Assembly (NCBI GenBank): GCA_015680685.1
Contig: MNCI01022067.1
Coordinates: 624,037 to 663,844, forward strand
Origin: Gnetum montanum
Taxonomy: Eukaryota > Streptophyta > Gnetopsida > Gnetales > Gnetaceae
Direction of reading: 5' to 3'
Length of the DNA: 39,808 bases
A model generated the notes under the pieces. The model did no database searches. It was not told where the DNA came from and saw only the letters and a program-made list of their open reading frames with translations. Shown here one piece after another: positions 31,677 to 39,808 of the stretch (position 1 is the first letter of the stretch; each line of letters starts with the position of its first letter). The translations under genes were made by a program, and so were the position numbers.

Positions 31677-32172
31677 TCAAAGAATAGAGGTTGAACCTCT
31701 AAAATGGAAAGGGATTCCTAGAATCTTAACGATGTCTTGATCTTGAAGCCGCTTCCAATTATAGTTGGTCACATGTTTGTAATTGCCCTTAAAGCTATAA
31801 ACAAAGGATTTATTCCAATTAATTGTGGAACTTGAGAGTGTGCAATATTGCTCCACCCTTGATAAGAGGCAGTGCAAATTGGCAGCTGTGTTTTGAACTA
31901 GAAAAAAAGAGTCATTAGTGAAGTGCATATTGAGAAGCTGTTGTTGAGAGGAAGAAAGGCAGCCCCTAGTGAGAACTTTAGTTTGAATGTCTAAGTTAAT
32001 TTGATGACAAAAAAAGTTTGATGCGATGATAAAGAGATAGGGGGCGAGAGGACAATCTTGCCACACTGACCTATGTATTGGAAAGGGAGAGGTGATGTCG
32101 AAGGTAGTGGCTATTCTTGTTGTAGCATCTGAGAATAAGCAATTCACCATATGCAAGAACTTAGGTCCAAAA
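31677..32172 (-). pseudogene. LINE reverse transcriptase, C-terminal half
   Basis: Part of the minus-strand ORF ending at 31677. It shows GFGPKFLHMVNCLFSDA, then RSVWQDCPLAPYLFIIASN, typical of plant LINE reverse transcriptase. The catalytic box reads FTND (near 31912-31923) where the family has F/YADD; both changes are G-to-A at the DNA level, so the enzyme is dead. It continues the domain at 33032-34053, from which it is split by solo LTR D. Removing the LTR and one target copy brings the two halves back side by side. Confidence 0.85.
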
Positions 32173-32177
32173 CCAAG
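32173..32177 (+). repeat. Target site duplication CCAAG (left) of LTR D
   Basis: CCAAG directly before the LTR; the same five bases follow it at 33027-33031. A 5-bp duplication is usual for Ty3/gypsy integration. Confidence 0.9.
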
Positions 32178-33026
32178 TGATGAGCAGCGAGGTACCCCTA
32201 CACTCAACCATACGAATACGAGCGTTCACGTACGATCTGGTCGAGCTCCGTGGATAGGCTAGTTGTGGTATCTAGATAGTTACACATTGATCGCAGTTCG
32301 CTGTCTTCCCACCTGGACTAGTATTTGCTTTGTCACGTATGGTTTAGTCCAAAGTGAGGCATATGATATGATTCTAAACTAGTGCTACTCCTAGAGACAA
32401 TGGAACATAATCTTGATTAAACTAATGAGTAATAGGAAATGAAGTCTAAGCTACCCTAAGTGCGATGAGCATCCATTCCTTAATCATCCGTACACATCTT
32501 GAACCTCGTGCACAACTACTACTGGGATTACCAAGCGTAGATCCTAGGTACGCTGCTAGGTTACCAAGTAGTCACACTTAAATGCATCTTGTACTCATTC
32601 CGCATTTAACAACAGGAATAGTAAATGATGATAAAGAAATATTAACTAAGAAAACAATAAATAACAATAATAATTAACAATAACAATTTAACAATTAAAA
32701 CTACATGAATGCTACAATGATGAAGTAATCTTGATCTTTATTTCTGATCATGTGCACATCCAAGTACGTCACACTCGAATAAAGGTGTCATACAATTACA
32801 AGCATCATGCTATGGGCATGCACTTGGGAAGATAGTCTAACTCCTACGGAAACAAAATGCAAGGGCTTCGCTACAACTACTAGAAAGATACCTAGGTGTG
32901 GTAGAGGGCCACTTATTTATAGGCTAAAACAGGCTTTGCATAAATGGGGTCATGTCGACACGGCCAAGTATACGGGGCCCCGTATACATGGCCTAGTTGA
33001 CACATCGACTGCTTAGCACTTCATCA
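32178..33026 (-). mobile_element. Solo LTR D (Ty3/gypsy)
   Basis: An 849-bp minus-strand LTR from TGATGA (33026) to TCATCA (32178) with no internal region on either side and a perfect 5-bp target duplication, CCAAG. This is the signature of recombination between the two LTRs of one element. TATAAATA is near 32911-32918 and AATAAA near 32743-32748 (both minus). Its first part has a perfect 20-bp palindrome at 32968-32987 instead of the GATATC palindromes of LTRs B, C and E. It interrupts the LINE reverse transcriptase. Confidence 0.93.
32968..32987. promoter_or_regulatory. 20-bp perfect palindrome in LTR D
   Basis: GTATACGGGGCCCCGTATAC is its own reverse complement, and GGCC lies near both ends. 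It occupies the enhancer position upstream of the TATA box. Confidence 0.85.
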
Positions 33027-33031
33027 CCAAG
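33027..33031 (+). repeat. Target site duplication CCAAG (right) of LTR D
   Basis: Identical to 32173-32177. Confidence 0.9.
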
Positions 33032-34053
33032 TTTGGTCATAGTCTACAAGCTAAAATCCCACTTAATATTGTCATAAGCCTTGGTGTAATCAAGTTTCAC
33101 ATGGAGAATATCTTGTCCATCATCCTCAACCCACTTGAGACCTTCCCATGCCGCAACCACATTGTCTAAAATATATTTACCAGGAACAAATCCTATTTGT
33201 TGGGGAGATATGATCTGGCCAAAAAAAATTTTCAGCCATAAGGCAAGGCACTTTGCCCAAATTTTATACACTACATTGAGAAGAGTTATGGGACGCTAAT
33301 TGGAGATATCGATTAGATCCCCAGACTTGGGGAGGAGACGAATTACCCCTTGATTTAGATTGGGCCCAAGGGAACTAGTTGATGAGACGCGACTTGCACT
33401 GGGCCGCGATATTGCGTCTTACCCTGNTCCTTTCCTACCAAATCCCAATAATTTTGAAAAAATTCCACAAGAAAACCATCATAACCAGGAGCCTTTCCTT
33501 GACTTAACTTGGAACAGGCCTCTTGTAGCTCCGCTAGAGTGATATTAGTGTCGAGACTTTGTAGCATAGTGGGATTGATAAGGCAAGGATAATCAAGGGT
33601 GGTAGCCTTGAACGAAGAGATGTCCATTGGGATAGCTGCAAAAAGGGTTTCGTAGTGGTTCTTAAGAAAAGAGAGGATACTATTGTGGTTAGTAATGGTG
33701 GTATCATCACATGAGATTTTGTCAATAGCATGCAAAGGGAAAGCAGTATTGAGATACTTAAAAAATTCCTTATAGTGTTCGTCTTGAATATTTAACCAAG
33801 TGAGCCAACTTTTAGTTAAGGCACTCTTTGCTCGGTACACTTCCCAATGTTGGAAGGCAACTTGTGCTCTAGCTAGCTCCTTGTGAACTATAGTATTGAA
33901 GGGATCTTGAGCTAGTTTATTAGTGAGATGTTCAATAGTGAGGTGAATTTTGTTGTATTCTTGTTTGGCTCGAGTATCCATTGCCTTACCATACGAATGA
34001 GCAAATTTTCGTACTCGACATGAAGCATGATGCCACCAATTAATCCAACCCAC
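33032..34053 (-). pseudogene. LINE ORF2: linker and N-terminal reverse transcriptase
   Basis: Minus-strand ORF from 34053: a basic linker (WINWWHHASCRVRKFAHSYG) of the kind between endonuclease and reverse transcriptase, then the RT entry motif QGKAPGYDGFLVEFFQNYWD (about 33430-33480). After the N at 33427 it resumes with LVPLGP and ISPQQIGFVPGKYILDNVV and KLDYTKAYDNIKWDF (33044-33271), matching plant LINE RT blocks. This enzyme primes reverse transcription on nicked target DNA. Broken by stops, by the LTR fragment at 33379 and by LTR D. Confidence 0.85.
33379..33427 (+). mobile_element. LTR start fragment cut off at a single N
   Basis: TGATGAGACGCGACTTGCAC, continuing with CGCGATATTGCG, matches the first 45 bases of LTR B. 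It is embedded in the LINE RT and ends at an N (33427), after which LINE sequence resumes at once. A whole insertion has probably been lost in assembly here. Confidence 0.75.
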
Positions 34054-35227
34054 CTAATTTAGGGGCCTAGGCTTGACATTCCAAAGGTTGGATAGAAGAA
34101 GTTGGGTAGCTGGGGAAGAAAAACAGTTGTTGTGTAGTCGGAAAAGATGGAGATTCCATGAAAGGAGATTCATGGAGAAACAAGGGGTAGTTTGGATGGG
34201 AGGTCTACGGAAGGTTTGGAAGTCAAAGTATCAGTTTCCTTTGTTCTTGACAAGAGGGAAAAGGAGTTGTTGGTGGAGACAAGGGCCATGGAAGTGTCTA
34301 TTGAAGAGGATTTGGAGAGAGGAGTAGAACTAAAGAGAGCTTTGACTTGTTTCCTTTCATTGCTCACCACGAACTGATCCTCCGAGACTGAGTCCTTGAC
34401 AACGTTTGAAGGGATGAAATGGATGGAGGTGTGAGTACCTGACTATTGTTTCTATAGCTTGGAGGGGCTAGACTGAGAGGAGGATTGAGGAGTTGTTGGG
34501 GGAGGAGATCCAAATTTAAAGGATACTGAGGGTGGGCATAATGGTGTGACTGGGGAACGAGTCTTTTGAGATGCTACAAGTTGTTTCTTCCTAGCTAGGA
34601 TAGGACACGCCGATATATGATGCTTGGCCTTGTGACAATAGCTACATGAGTTTGGAAGGTAAAAATAGTCCACTTTTTGGGTGAAGAGTTTTCCACTAGT
34701 AGTGAGGGTTAATGAGGTCTTCCGAAGAGCTATAACCAGTTCAATACAATAACGATGAATTTGAGTTCCATTGATTGCCGTACAATGATTGGAAATAATA
34801 GGGCTCAGGGTACTCACAATGTCCCTCTCAACAGATGAGAAAATAAGTGGAAGATTAGGTAGTTCCACGTAACAAGGAATTATATTAAAAGCCGGGTCAT
34901 TGACATTAAAGTCAAAACTCCAGGTGCGTGCGATTAGGGTTGCATTTCTTGTTGGAAAATTTTTTTGACAGAGAGCCTTTTTAGCCTGAGAAGCATCAGA
35001 TAATTCTACCAAAATGAAATGATGAGTGTAGTATTGAACATGAGAAACCTGAATGCCATGGGGCTTAAGGAGGCTATGGACTTGAGTGTTTAAACTTGGG
35101 GACCTTGGTAAAAACCTCATAATTTGAAAAAAAATAACATGAGATGCGAAATCTTTAGAAACTGCTTAAAAAATATCATTAGGTAAAAGAAAATCAATTT
35201 GAGATGAGGTAGATGAACTTCCCTAAG
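34036..35227 (-). repeat. Inverted repeat arm, partner of 30376-31560
   Basis: Both arms begin at AAGGAAGTTCATCTACC-type sequence (GGGAAGTTCATCTACC here) and end at GGTGGGTTGGATTAAT. Arm length is about 1.19 kb and the spacer about 2.5 kb, including LTR D. Both arms lack the same endonuclease region. Confidence 0.85.
34165..35120 (-). pseudogene. LINE ORF1 (DUF4283-like and CCHC), two in-frame stops
   Basis: One frame from ATG at 35120 to the ATGA stop/start overlap with ORF2 near 34165. It is open for 222 codons (to 34452), meets two TAG stops a few codons apart, and is open again after that. Order: DUF4283-like segment with HHFILVELSDASQAKKAL, a middle part, then the knuckle CSYCHKAKHHISAC (about residues 158-171) and a Ser/Thr/Pro-rich tail. 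The second TAG is shared with the plus-strand copy. ORF1 is the RNA-binding partner of ORF2. This is the better-preserved of the two copies. Confidence 0.8.
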
Positions 35228-37351
35228 GAAAAGCAAAACCTAATGAATCCGTCATTGCGACCTGCCCACCCTTGGGCCATGCACTTTCCTGGCGCCGTTC
35301 TGCTACCTTGACTGCAAGAAAACCCTCACCACCAGTGCGTGTTTTCGTCTTTCGCTACTAAATATCTTATATAATTTTGTTGATTTTTATGAACCAAGTC
35401 TATTTAGGGTTCTTGCCAGTGAAAAAAGTGCGAATTGGTGATATAGATGGGGTGACAAAATTGCTCCACGGTCTACCTTAGCATGGCAGGTTTATTGGGC
35501 GTCAGTGGTGTCTGCAGATTAGAGGAGTCAGGTTTTTTCAGTGCTATTGGTGTCTATCGGTTGCCTAGTGAAGGAGGTAGGTTTTCATAGCACCGAGACA
35601 CCATGGGCTGCTACTAAAATTTTCGATGGATTTTTCAAGGGTGGCAACAATGATGGAGGTGGGTGTACCAATGACAACAAAAAACAACGCAAAATGCGAT
35701 GGTAGTTGTGGCCAAAAAAATGCAATGGTGATAGTGGCAGCGAAAAACAAAAACAGCGGTTGCACTAGTGTAGTGTGGCCATGGTAGCAAGTGGGAGCAT
35801 TGAAAGGTAGCCATGGCTGGCGCAAAGGACAACCAAAATAGCGCTGAGGAGGGCAAACGGTAAAAAACTCTCGCTAGTGAGAAAGTGAATCTTTACATGC
35901 TTAGCTAACATAATTATGTACACTAGCCTATGTGATGTGTTAGATAGGTAATATTGCTAGTAGGGGTGTTGAATTGGGGTACAAGAGTACTTATTCTAAG
36001 TATGTCTTTATGCTTTATGTGCAATTTCGGTATGTAGGCATTTGTACTTTGGCCCTATGTTGCGTGATGTTCGGATGTGGTTTTAGCATGTGAATGTGTA
36101 GTGCATATGATAAGGATATTGTAGGTTTAAACAAATTTTGATTTGGAATCACAATGTGTTTATTATGCATAATTAAAGTTTACAGCATTAAAGTTTACGA
36201 CATTAGTTGTGAAGAAAAAAATAAGAATAGTTTATAAAAATCATTCATAAAAATATAATAAAGAATTCAAAAGGAAAAATTAAAAAAAAAAAGAAAAAGT
36301 AAACTTGAAGAAAAAAGTAAGAATAGCTTATAAAAATCATTCATAAACAAAATAATAAAGAATTCAAAAGGAAAAATTAAAAAAAAGGTGAACTTGCATC
36401 ATTTATTCTTCTTTTCCTTAATCTTTAGCATAAAATAAAAGTATAGGTTTTATGTTGTTTATTTTTACCCACCGCCTCACCACCACTTGCCAAAGAAATT
36501 GGGTTTTGGGTTTCTATTTTTCTGTTTATGTTAACAGAAGTGTACATGAGCTTGTTCTTTCATTTTTCTTTCTTCTCTCTTCTTCTGTTGCACATTTTGC
36601 TAAATTCTAAGCTTTGTGGATGGTTTTTGCTTGCTTTAAGTTTGGATTTGCGATTGTTGCGTTCAAATCTATGTGGGTGAACTTGTTGGGAGTAAAATAG
36701 ATTCCTACAAGATTTTTGAAAATTTTCTACTTATTTCAACCTTTCCATCCAACAATTTTAATTGGTAGGTTGTCTTTACCTTTTCCTTGTATTTTTGTGC
36801 TAGATTAGTGTATATAATTATGCGATGGGGGCATGTGAGGTGGATAACTCAAAGATTGAGCTTGGACATGTTATTTTGCCTATTTCTCAAAATTGTCCGA
36901 TTTTGGTTACGAATTGTGTAGTAATATATATATGTGATGTATGGTATGATGTGGACTTGTAGAATATGATCTATGATGTTGATGAGATTAGTATAATTGA
37001 AATATGATATTTTCAAGGCCTATTGGGGCATGAGCATTTTTGGGAGTTTCAATCCTTTTTTATGGTAATTAAATATTATTTAAATATTCTTTTATTAATC
37101 AAACTTTGAACATGCATAACTTTGCTTTTAGGAGTTCGATTTAGGTAAAATTAGTATCGTTGGGATCATTTTAGAAAGTACTTTCTAATCGTGGGATTAG
37201 TCTTCTCTTTGGGCATATATTATTTTGAATGTTATTATAGTGGTCATGCCATTTGAGAAATATGGTATTGTTTTGTCATATCAAGGTATTTATATTATTT
37301 TGTCGAATCATGATATTATTTTTATGGAACAACTATAATTGTTAAGGTGGA
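35228..37351. other. Region without a recognisable gene
   Basis: 35228-35870 is moderately GC-rich and could be the LINE 5' leader or older DNA; its ORFs (35565-35856) are low-complexity. The rest is AT-rich. A 96-bp-period duplication lies at 36211-36390. The segment near 37016-37110 weakly resembles the reverse complement of 3950-4050 (both have ATTAAATATTATTTAAATATT-like text), so it may belong to the same old element as the transposon-protein relic. Confidence 0.5.
36211..36390 (+). repeat. Direct duplication, 96-bp period
   Basis: GAAGAAAAAA at 36211 and GAAGAAAAAAG at 36307 start two similar units that share TATAAAAATCATTCATAAA and AAAGAATTCAAAAGG. Confidence 0.9.
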
Positions 37352-38153
37352 TGATGAGTGGCGAGGTACCCCTACACTCAACCATACGAATACGAGTGTT
37401 ACACGCGCGATCCAGTCAAACTCCGTAGACTAAGTGCCTACATAGCTTATGGAACACTTAAGGTTAATCGTTCATTGTCTTCCTAGACTTACTTGTATTT
37501 GTCACAGTTGTATGGTTAAGTAAGTCTGAGGTATGTGACTTTTATATCTTTTATGTTTTATCGGCTATGCTAATGAGGGAAAGGGTGAAGAGACTAAGTA
37601 ACTAGCTTTAACTAACTAAGTTCTAATGCCTAGCATCAGTATCCGTCTCACTTGTCGTTCACACCCTGAACCAATGCAACCTTCTAGGATTACCAAACGC
37701 TATTCGTTACTGGGATTACCAAGCGTAACGCATGTGCTCGAAGCAGTCGTACTGAATGCACTTAACTAGGAGTGTTGAGGGTTGAGAAAGATTAATTGAC
37801 TAATAAAGCATTTAAACAATTAATAATAATTAAATTCCTATTTAGCTTAGTCCATGAACTGCAAGGTTTATCCAAAAGTTTGTCTTTATTTCCATACACA
37901 AACTTGTAGTCAAGTATAATATTTGCTCGAATAAAGATCCGTTCACTTTGGGACTCCTATTGCGGGCACATGGAAATTACTCTAACTCTGGAATGGAAAA
38001 ATTGCAAGAATTTGGCTAAGGTCTAGATCTAGATAGCCAAACAAGGGAGAGCCACCTCTTATTTATAGATTTGACGGTGCGCTGTGATATCGCATACGCG
38101 ATATTGCAGGGGAAGATGCGATATCACAGCCGATGTGATATCGCGTTTCATCA
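37352..38153 (-). mobile_element. LTR C (Ty3/gypsy, 3' LTR, minus strand)
   Basis: An 802-bp minus-strand LTR from TGATGA (38153) to TCATCA (37352), closely like LTR B. TATAAATA is at about 38062-38069 (minus). The 5' part carries three GATATC-type motifs and a perfect 15-bp inverted repeat (38081-38095 with 38116-38130). No primer binding site lies past its 3' end, so it is a 3' LTR. The flanking GTGGA (37347-37351) would be the target duplication; its partner is outside the window. Confidence 0.88.
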
Positions 38154-38169
38154 CACCCCCATAACTAAA
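38154..38169 (-). promoter_or_regulatory. Polypurine tract of copy C
   Basis: On the minus strand TTTAGTTATGGGGGTG abuts LTR C. Confidence 0.65.
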
Positions 38170-39808
38170 TAAAAACTCATCCTCGAGTTCCTTACAAAAT
38201 ATTGGGAAGGTATGGAATTATTGACTCGAATGGAACTAATGGTGAATGGGATGACATGTGAACAGATCAACATTACAAAACATGACAGAACTAGTGTTCA
38301 TAACAATAAGAGTGAACACTTTATATATTTGACATTAGGCCTTATTTGGTAGCTGAGAGAGAAGAGAGAAGAGAGAAGAATTCTGCTACTACCAACGCCA
38401 AGATTGCGCCTTTTGTTGTCCATCTGTAAGCACACCATCAATCTCGTTCCTTGCATAGCTGCTTCAACACTGATCCATTCCAAGTGTTCCCTCTAGATCC
38501 AATCCATTATTGCATGATTGCCATCTTCACACACAACACAATCTTATATTAGTAAGGGTAAATGAACCACAATGTAATTGATACCTTGCTTCGGTGAAAG
38601 GTCCATTGGCTAAGTTGTGGTATGGCTGATTGTGGATTCTAGAGATATAATATGGGTGGCTACCGAAGGTGTAGGGGTTAGGAGAAAATCAAAAAAATTG
38701 GTTCAGGGCCCCCATGACTAAGAGTGAACCATCGGTAGTGATAGAATGAAGAAAGAAAAGGAATAAAATAGATGGAGAAAAAGAGACAACTGTAACATCG
38801 ATGAAATGGATGTCAAGATGGAAATGAACAAATAAAGTTGATTGCAAAAATGTTTAAGGGAAAGAAATTAACTGATGCACCAAAGGGGAATGCCAGTGGG
38901 TCCTCCCCAAAGTAGGCTTATGCCCTTAATGCCCTTTCAAACCCACATTCGAAGAGTCCGTAGGCTCTAGGAATGTCATTTGGAACAAGAGTTAAAGTCT
39001 TAACCACAAGAATTTACCACAAAGAAAAAAATGCATCAACCAAAATATACACTAATGATACAACCAGCAATGAGGTGGACAATGGAGAAAGAATGATGAA
39101 AAGAAGAGAATGGAATGGAGTCTCAAGAACAAGGTGGTGTACAGCCCCTTGTGTATTTAATGATTAATGTGACTTAGTAGATCTCATTCCAAATCTAGCC
39201 TCAACAAACCACATCCAGTAACTTCGCATTAATGCATTCGGCTAAACCACCCACTTGAACTAACAAGAATGCTTCCACCAAAGAGTCACCAACATTTCGA
39301 CGTAGCAAAAGAGGAGATAGGAAGCGAAGGGCTTTAGTTAGAGGGAACATTTTTATTTTAGTTCCATAACCAGTCCTTGTAGCCCGAATGATTATTTCAT
39401 CTAAGGGGTGTGCTTTGAATTCTCACTTTTTTTTTTATGTTTATACGTGAGAATCACACCATGCAAAGACTTTGTTATTTTTATTTACCCAGCTTCCCAA
39501 TAAGGTGGCAATGTCGGAATGGTAAGGAAACTCAAGAAGAAAACATCCAAGAACTCAAGAGAATGGCCAACACAAGCACATCAAATCCCCTTGAAGTCAC
39601 ACCCTTTTCAATCCTTGAGTCCTTCTTTAGTTTGAGAAATGCCCAGTCACCGATTCATTGATAGTTCTTATTATTTTGAAGAAAGGGACTATACAGTTCC
39701 AAGCCAAGAGAGACCATAGAATTCTATGGATACACGGATGATGTGGACTCATTGCCTGTTATATCAAAAGAACCATACCTTAGTATCAACATCATCACTT
39801 AAAGGTAA
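38170..39808 (-). mobile_element. 3' internal (pre-LTR) region of copy C, continuing out of the window
   Basis: Minus-strand counterpart of 1-1771 and 7345-9007, running off the right edge at the place matching about position 60 of copy A. A second polypurine-like tract (CTTAGTCATGGGGGCC on the minus strand) lies at 38707-38722, about 555 bases upstream of the LTR. No ORF is kept in all three copies. Confidence 0.75.
38707..38722 (-). promoter_or_regulatory. Internal polypurine-like tract, copy C
   Basis: Minus-strand CTTAGTCATGGGGGCC, the counterpart of 1171-1185 and 8401-8415. Confidence 0.55.

Noticed and set aside
35565-35856. Two overlapping minus-strand ORFs rich in Phe, His and Cys
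   Set aside because: Low-complexity frames opposite GGT/GCA-rich DNA; no domain.
1-39808. CRISPR arrays, tRNA or rRNA genes, bacterial operons
   Set aside because: Spacing, repeat types and gene content are those of plant retroelements; no cloverleaf, rRNA core or regularly spaced repeats were seen.

Overview
The window looks like intergenic, repeat-dense chromosomal DNA from a large-genome seed plant. A gymnosperm or conifer is my best guess: Ty3/gypsy elements of Tat/Athila type, a degraded caulimovirid-like endogenous pararetrovirus and a plant LINE are nested in AT-rich DNA. I recognised no host gene, tRNA, rRNA or CRISPR array. Nearly every coding stretch is a decayed retroelement relic with in-frame stops, many of the kind left by C-to-T (G-to-A) change. 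The taxonomic guess is inference; the element types are read from domain motifs.

Region 1 (1-14682) is a mosaic of Ty3/gypsy elements. A related LTR family with TGATGA...TCATCA ends occurs five times in the window: A 1772-2624 (+), B 9008-9917 (+), E 13612-14412 (-), D 32178-33026 (-) and C 37352-38153 (-). A long, apparently non-coding 3' internal region ending in a polypurine tract precedes A, B and C, a remnant precedes E, and an LTR-less inverted piece lies at about 4870-5650. LTR B is followed directly by a tRNA-Asp-type primer binding site and a gag pseudogene (10059-11741), so it is shared between a 3' end on its left and a 5' end on its right. Antisense pieces of related elements fill the rest: an integrase (about 5930-7290), a putative plant transposon protein domain (2944-3302), and a gag tail, protease and reverse transcriptase block (11743-13611).

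Region 2 (14683 to about 26100) is an array of three degraded copies of one pararetrovirus-like element in alternating orientation: P1 (+, 14683-15264, 3' part only), M (-, 15265 to about 21900, movement protein-like region through RNase H and the 3' intergenic region) and P2 (+, about 22280-26100, late capsid-region homology through the 3' intergenic region). M and P2 lie head to head; P1 and M lie tail to tail. All are broken by stops. A 97-base assembly gap lies in P2.

Region 3 (26100-30120) is AT-rich DNA with small direct repeats and no convincing gene.

Region 4 (30120-35230) is a LINE: a minus-strand copy (ORF1 then reverse transcriptase, apparently lacking most of the endonuclease) plus an inverted copy of its 5' 1.2 kb. 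Solo LTR D, with a 5-bp target duplication CCAAG, splits the LINE reverse transcriptase. A second LTR start at 33379 is cut off at a single N.

Region 5 (35230-39808) is AT-rich DNA with a 96-bp-period duplication, then LTR C and its 3' internal region running off the right edge. The order of events appears to be LINE and pararetrovirus insertion, inverted duplication, Ty3/gypsy insertion, LTR recombination, then decay.
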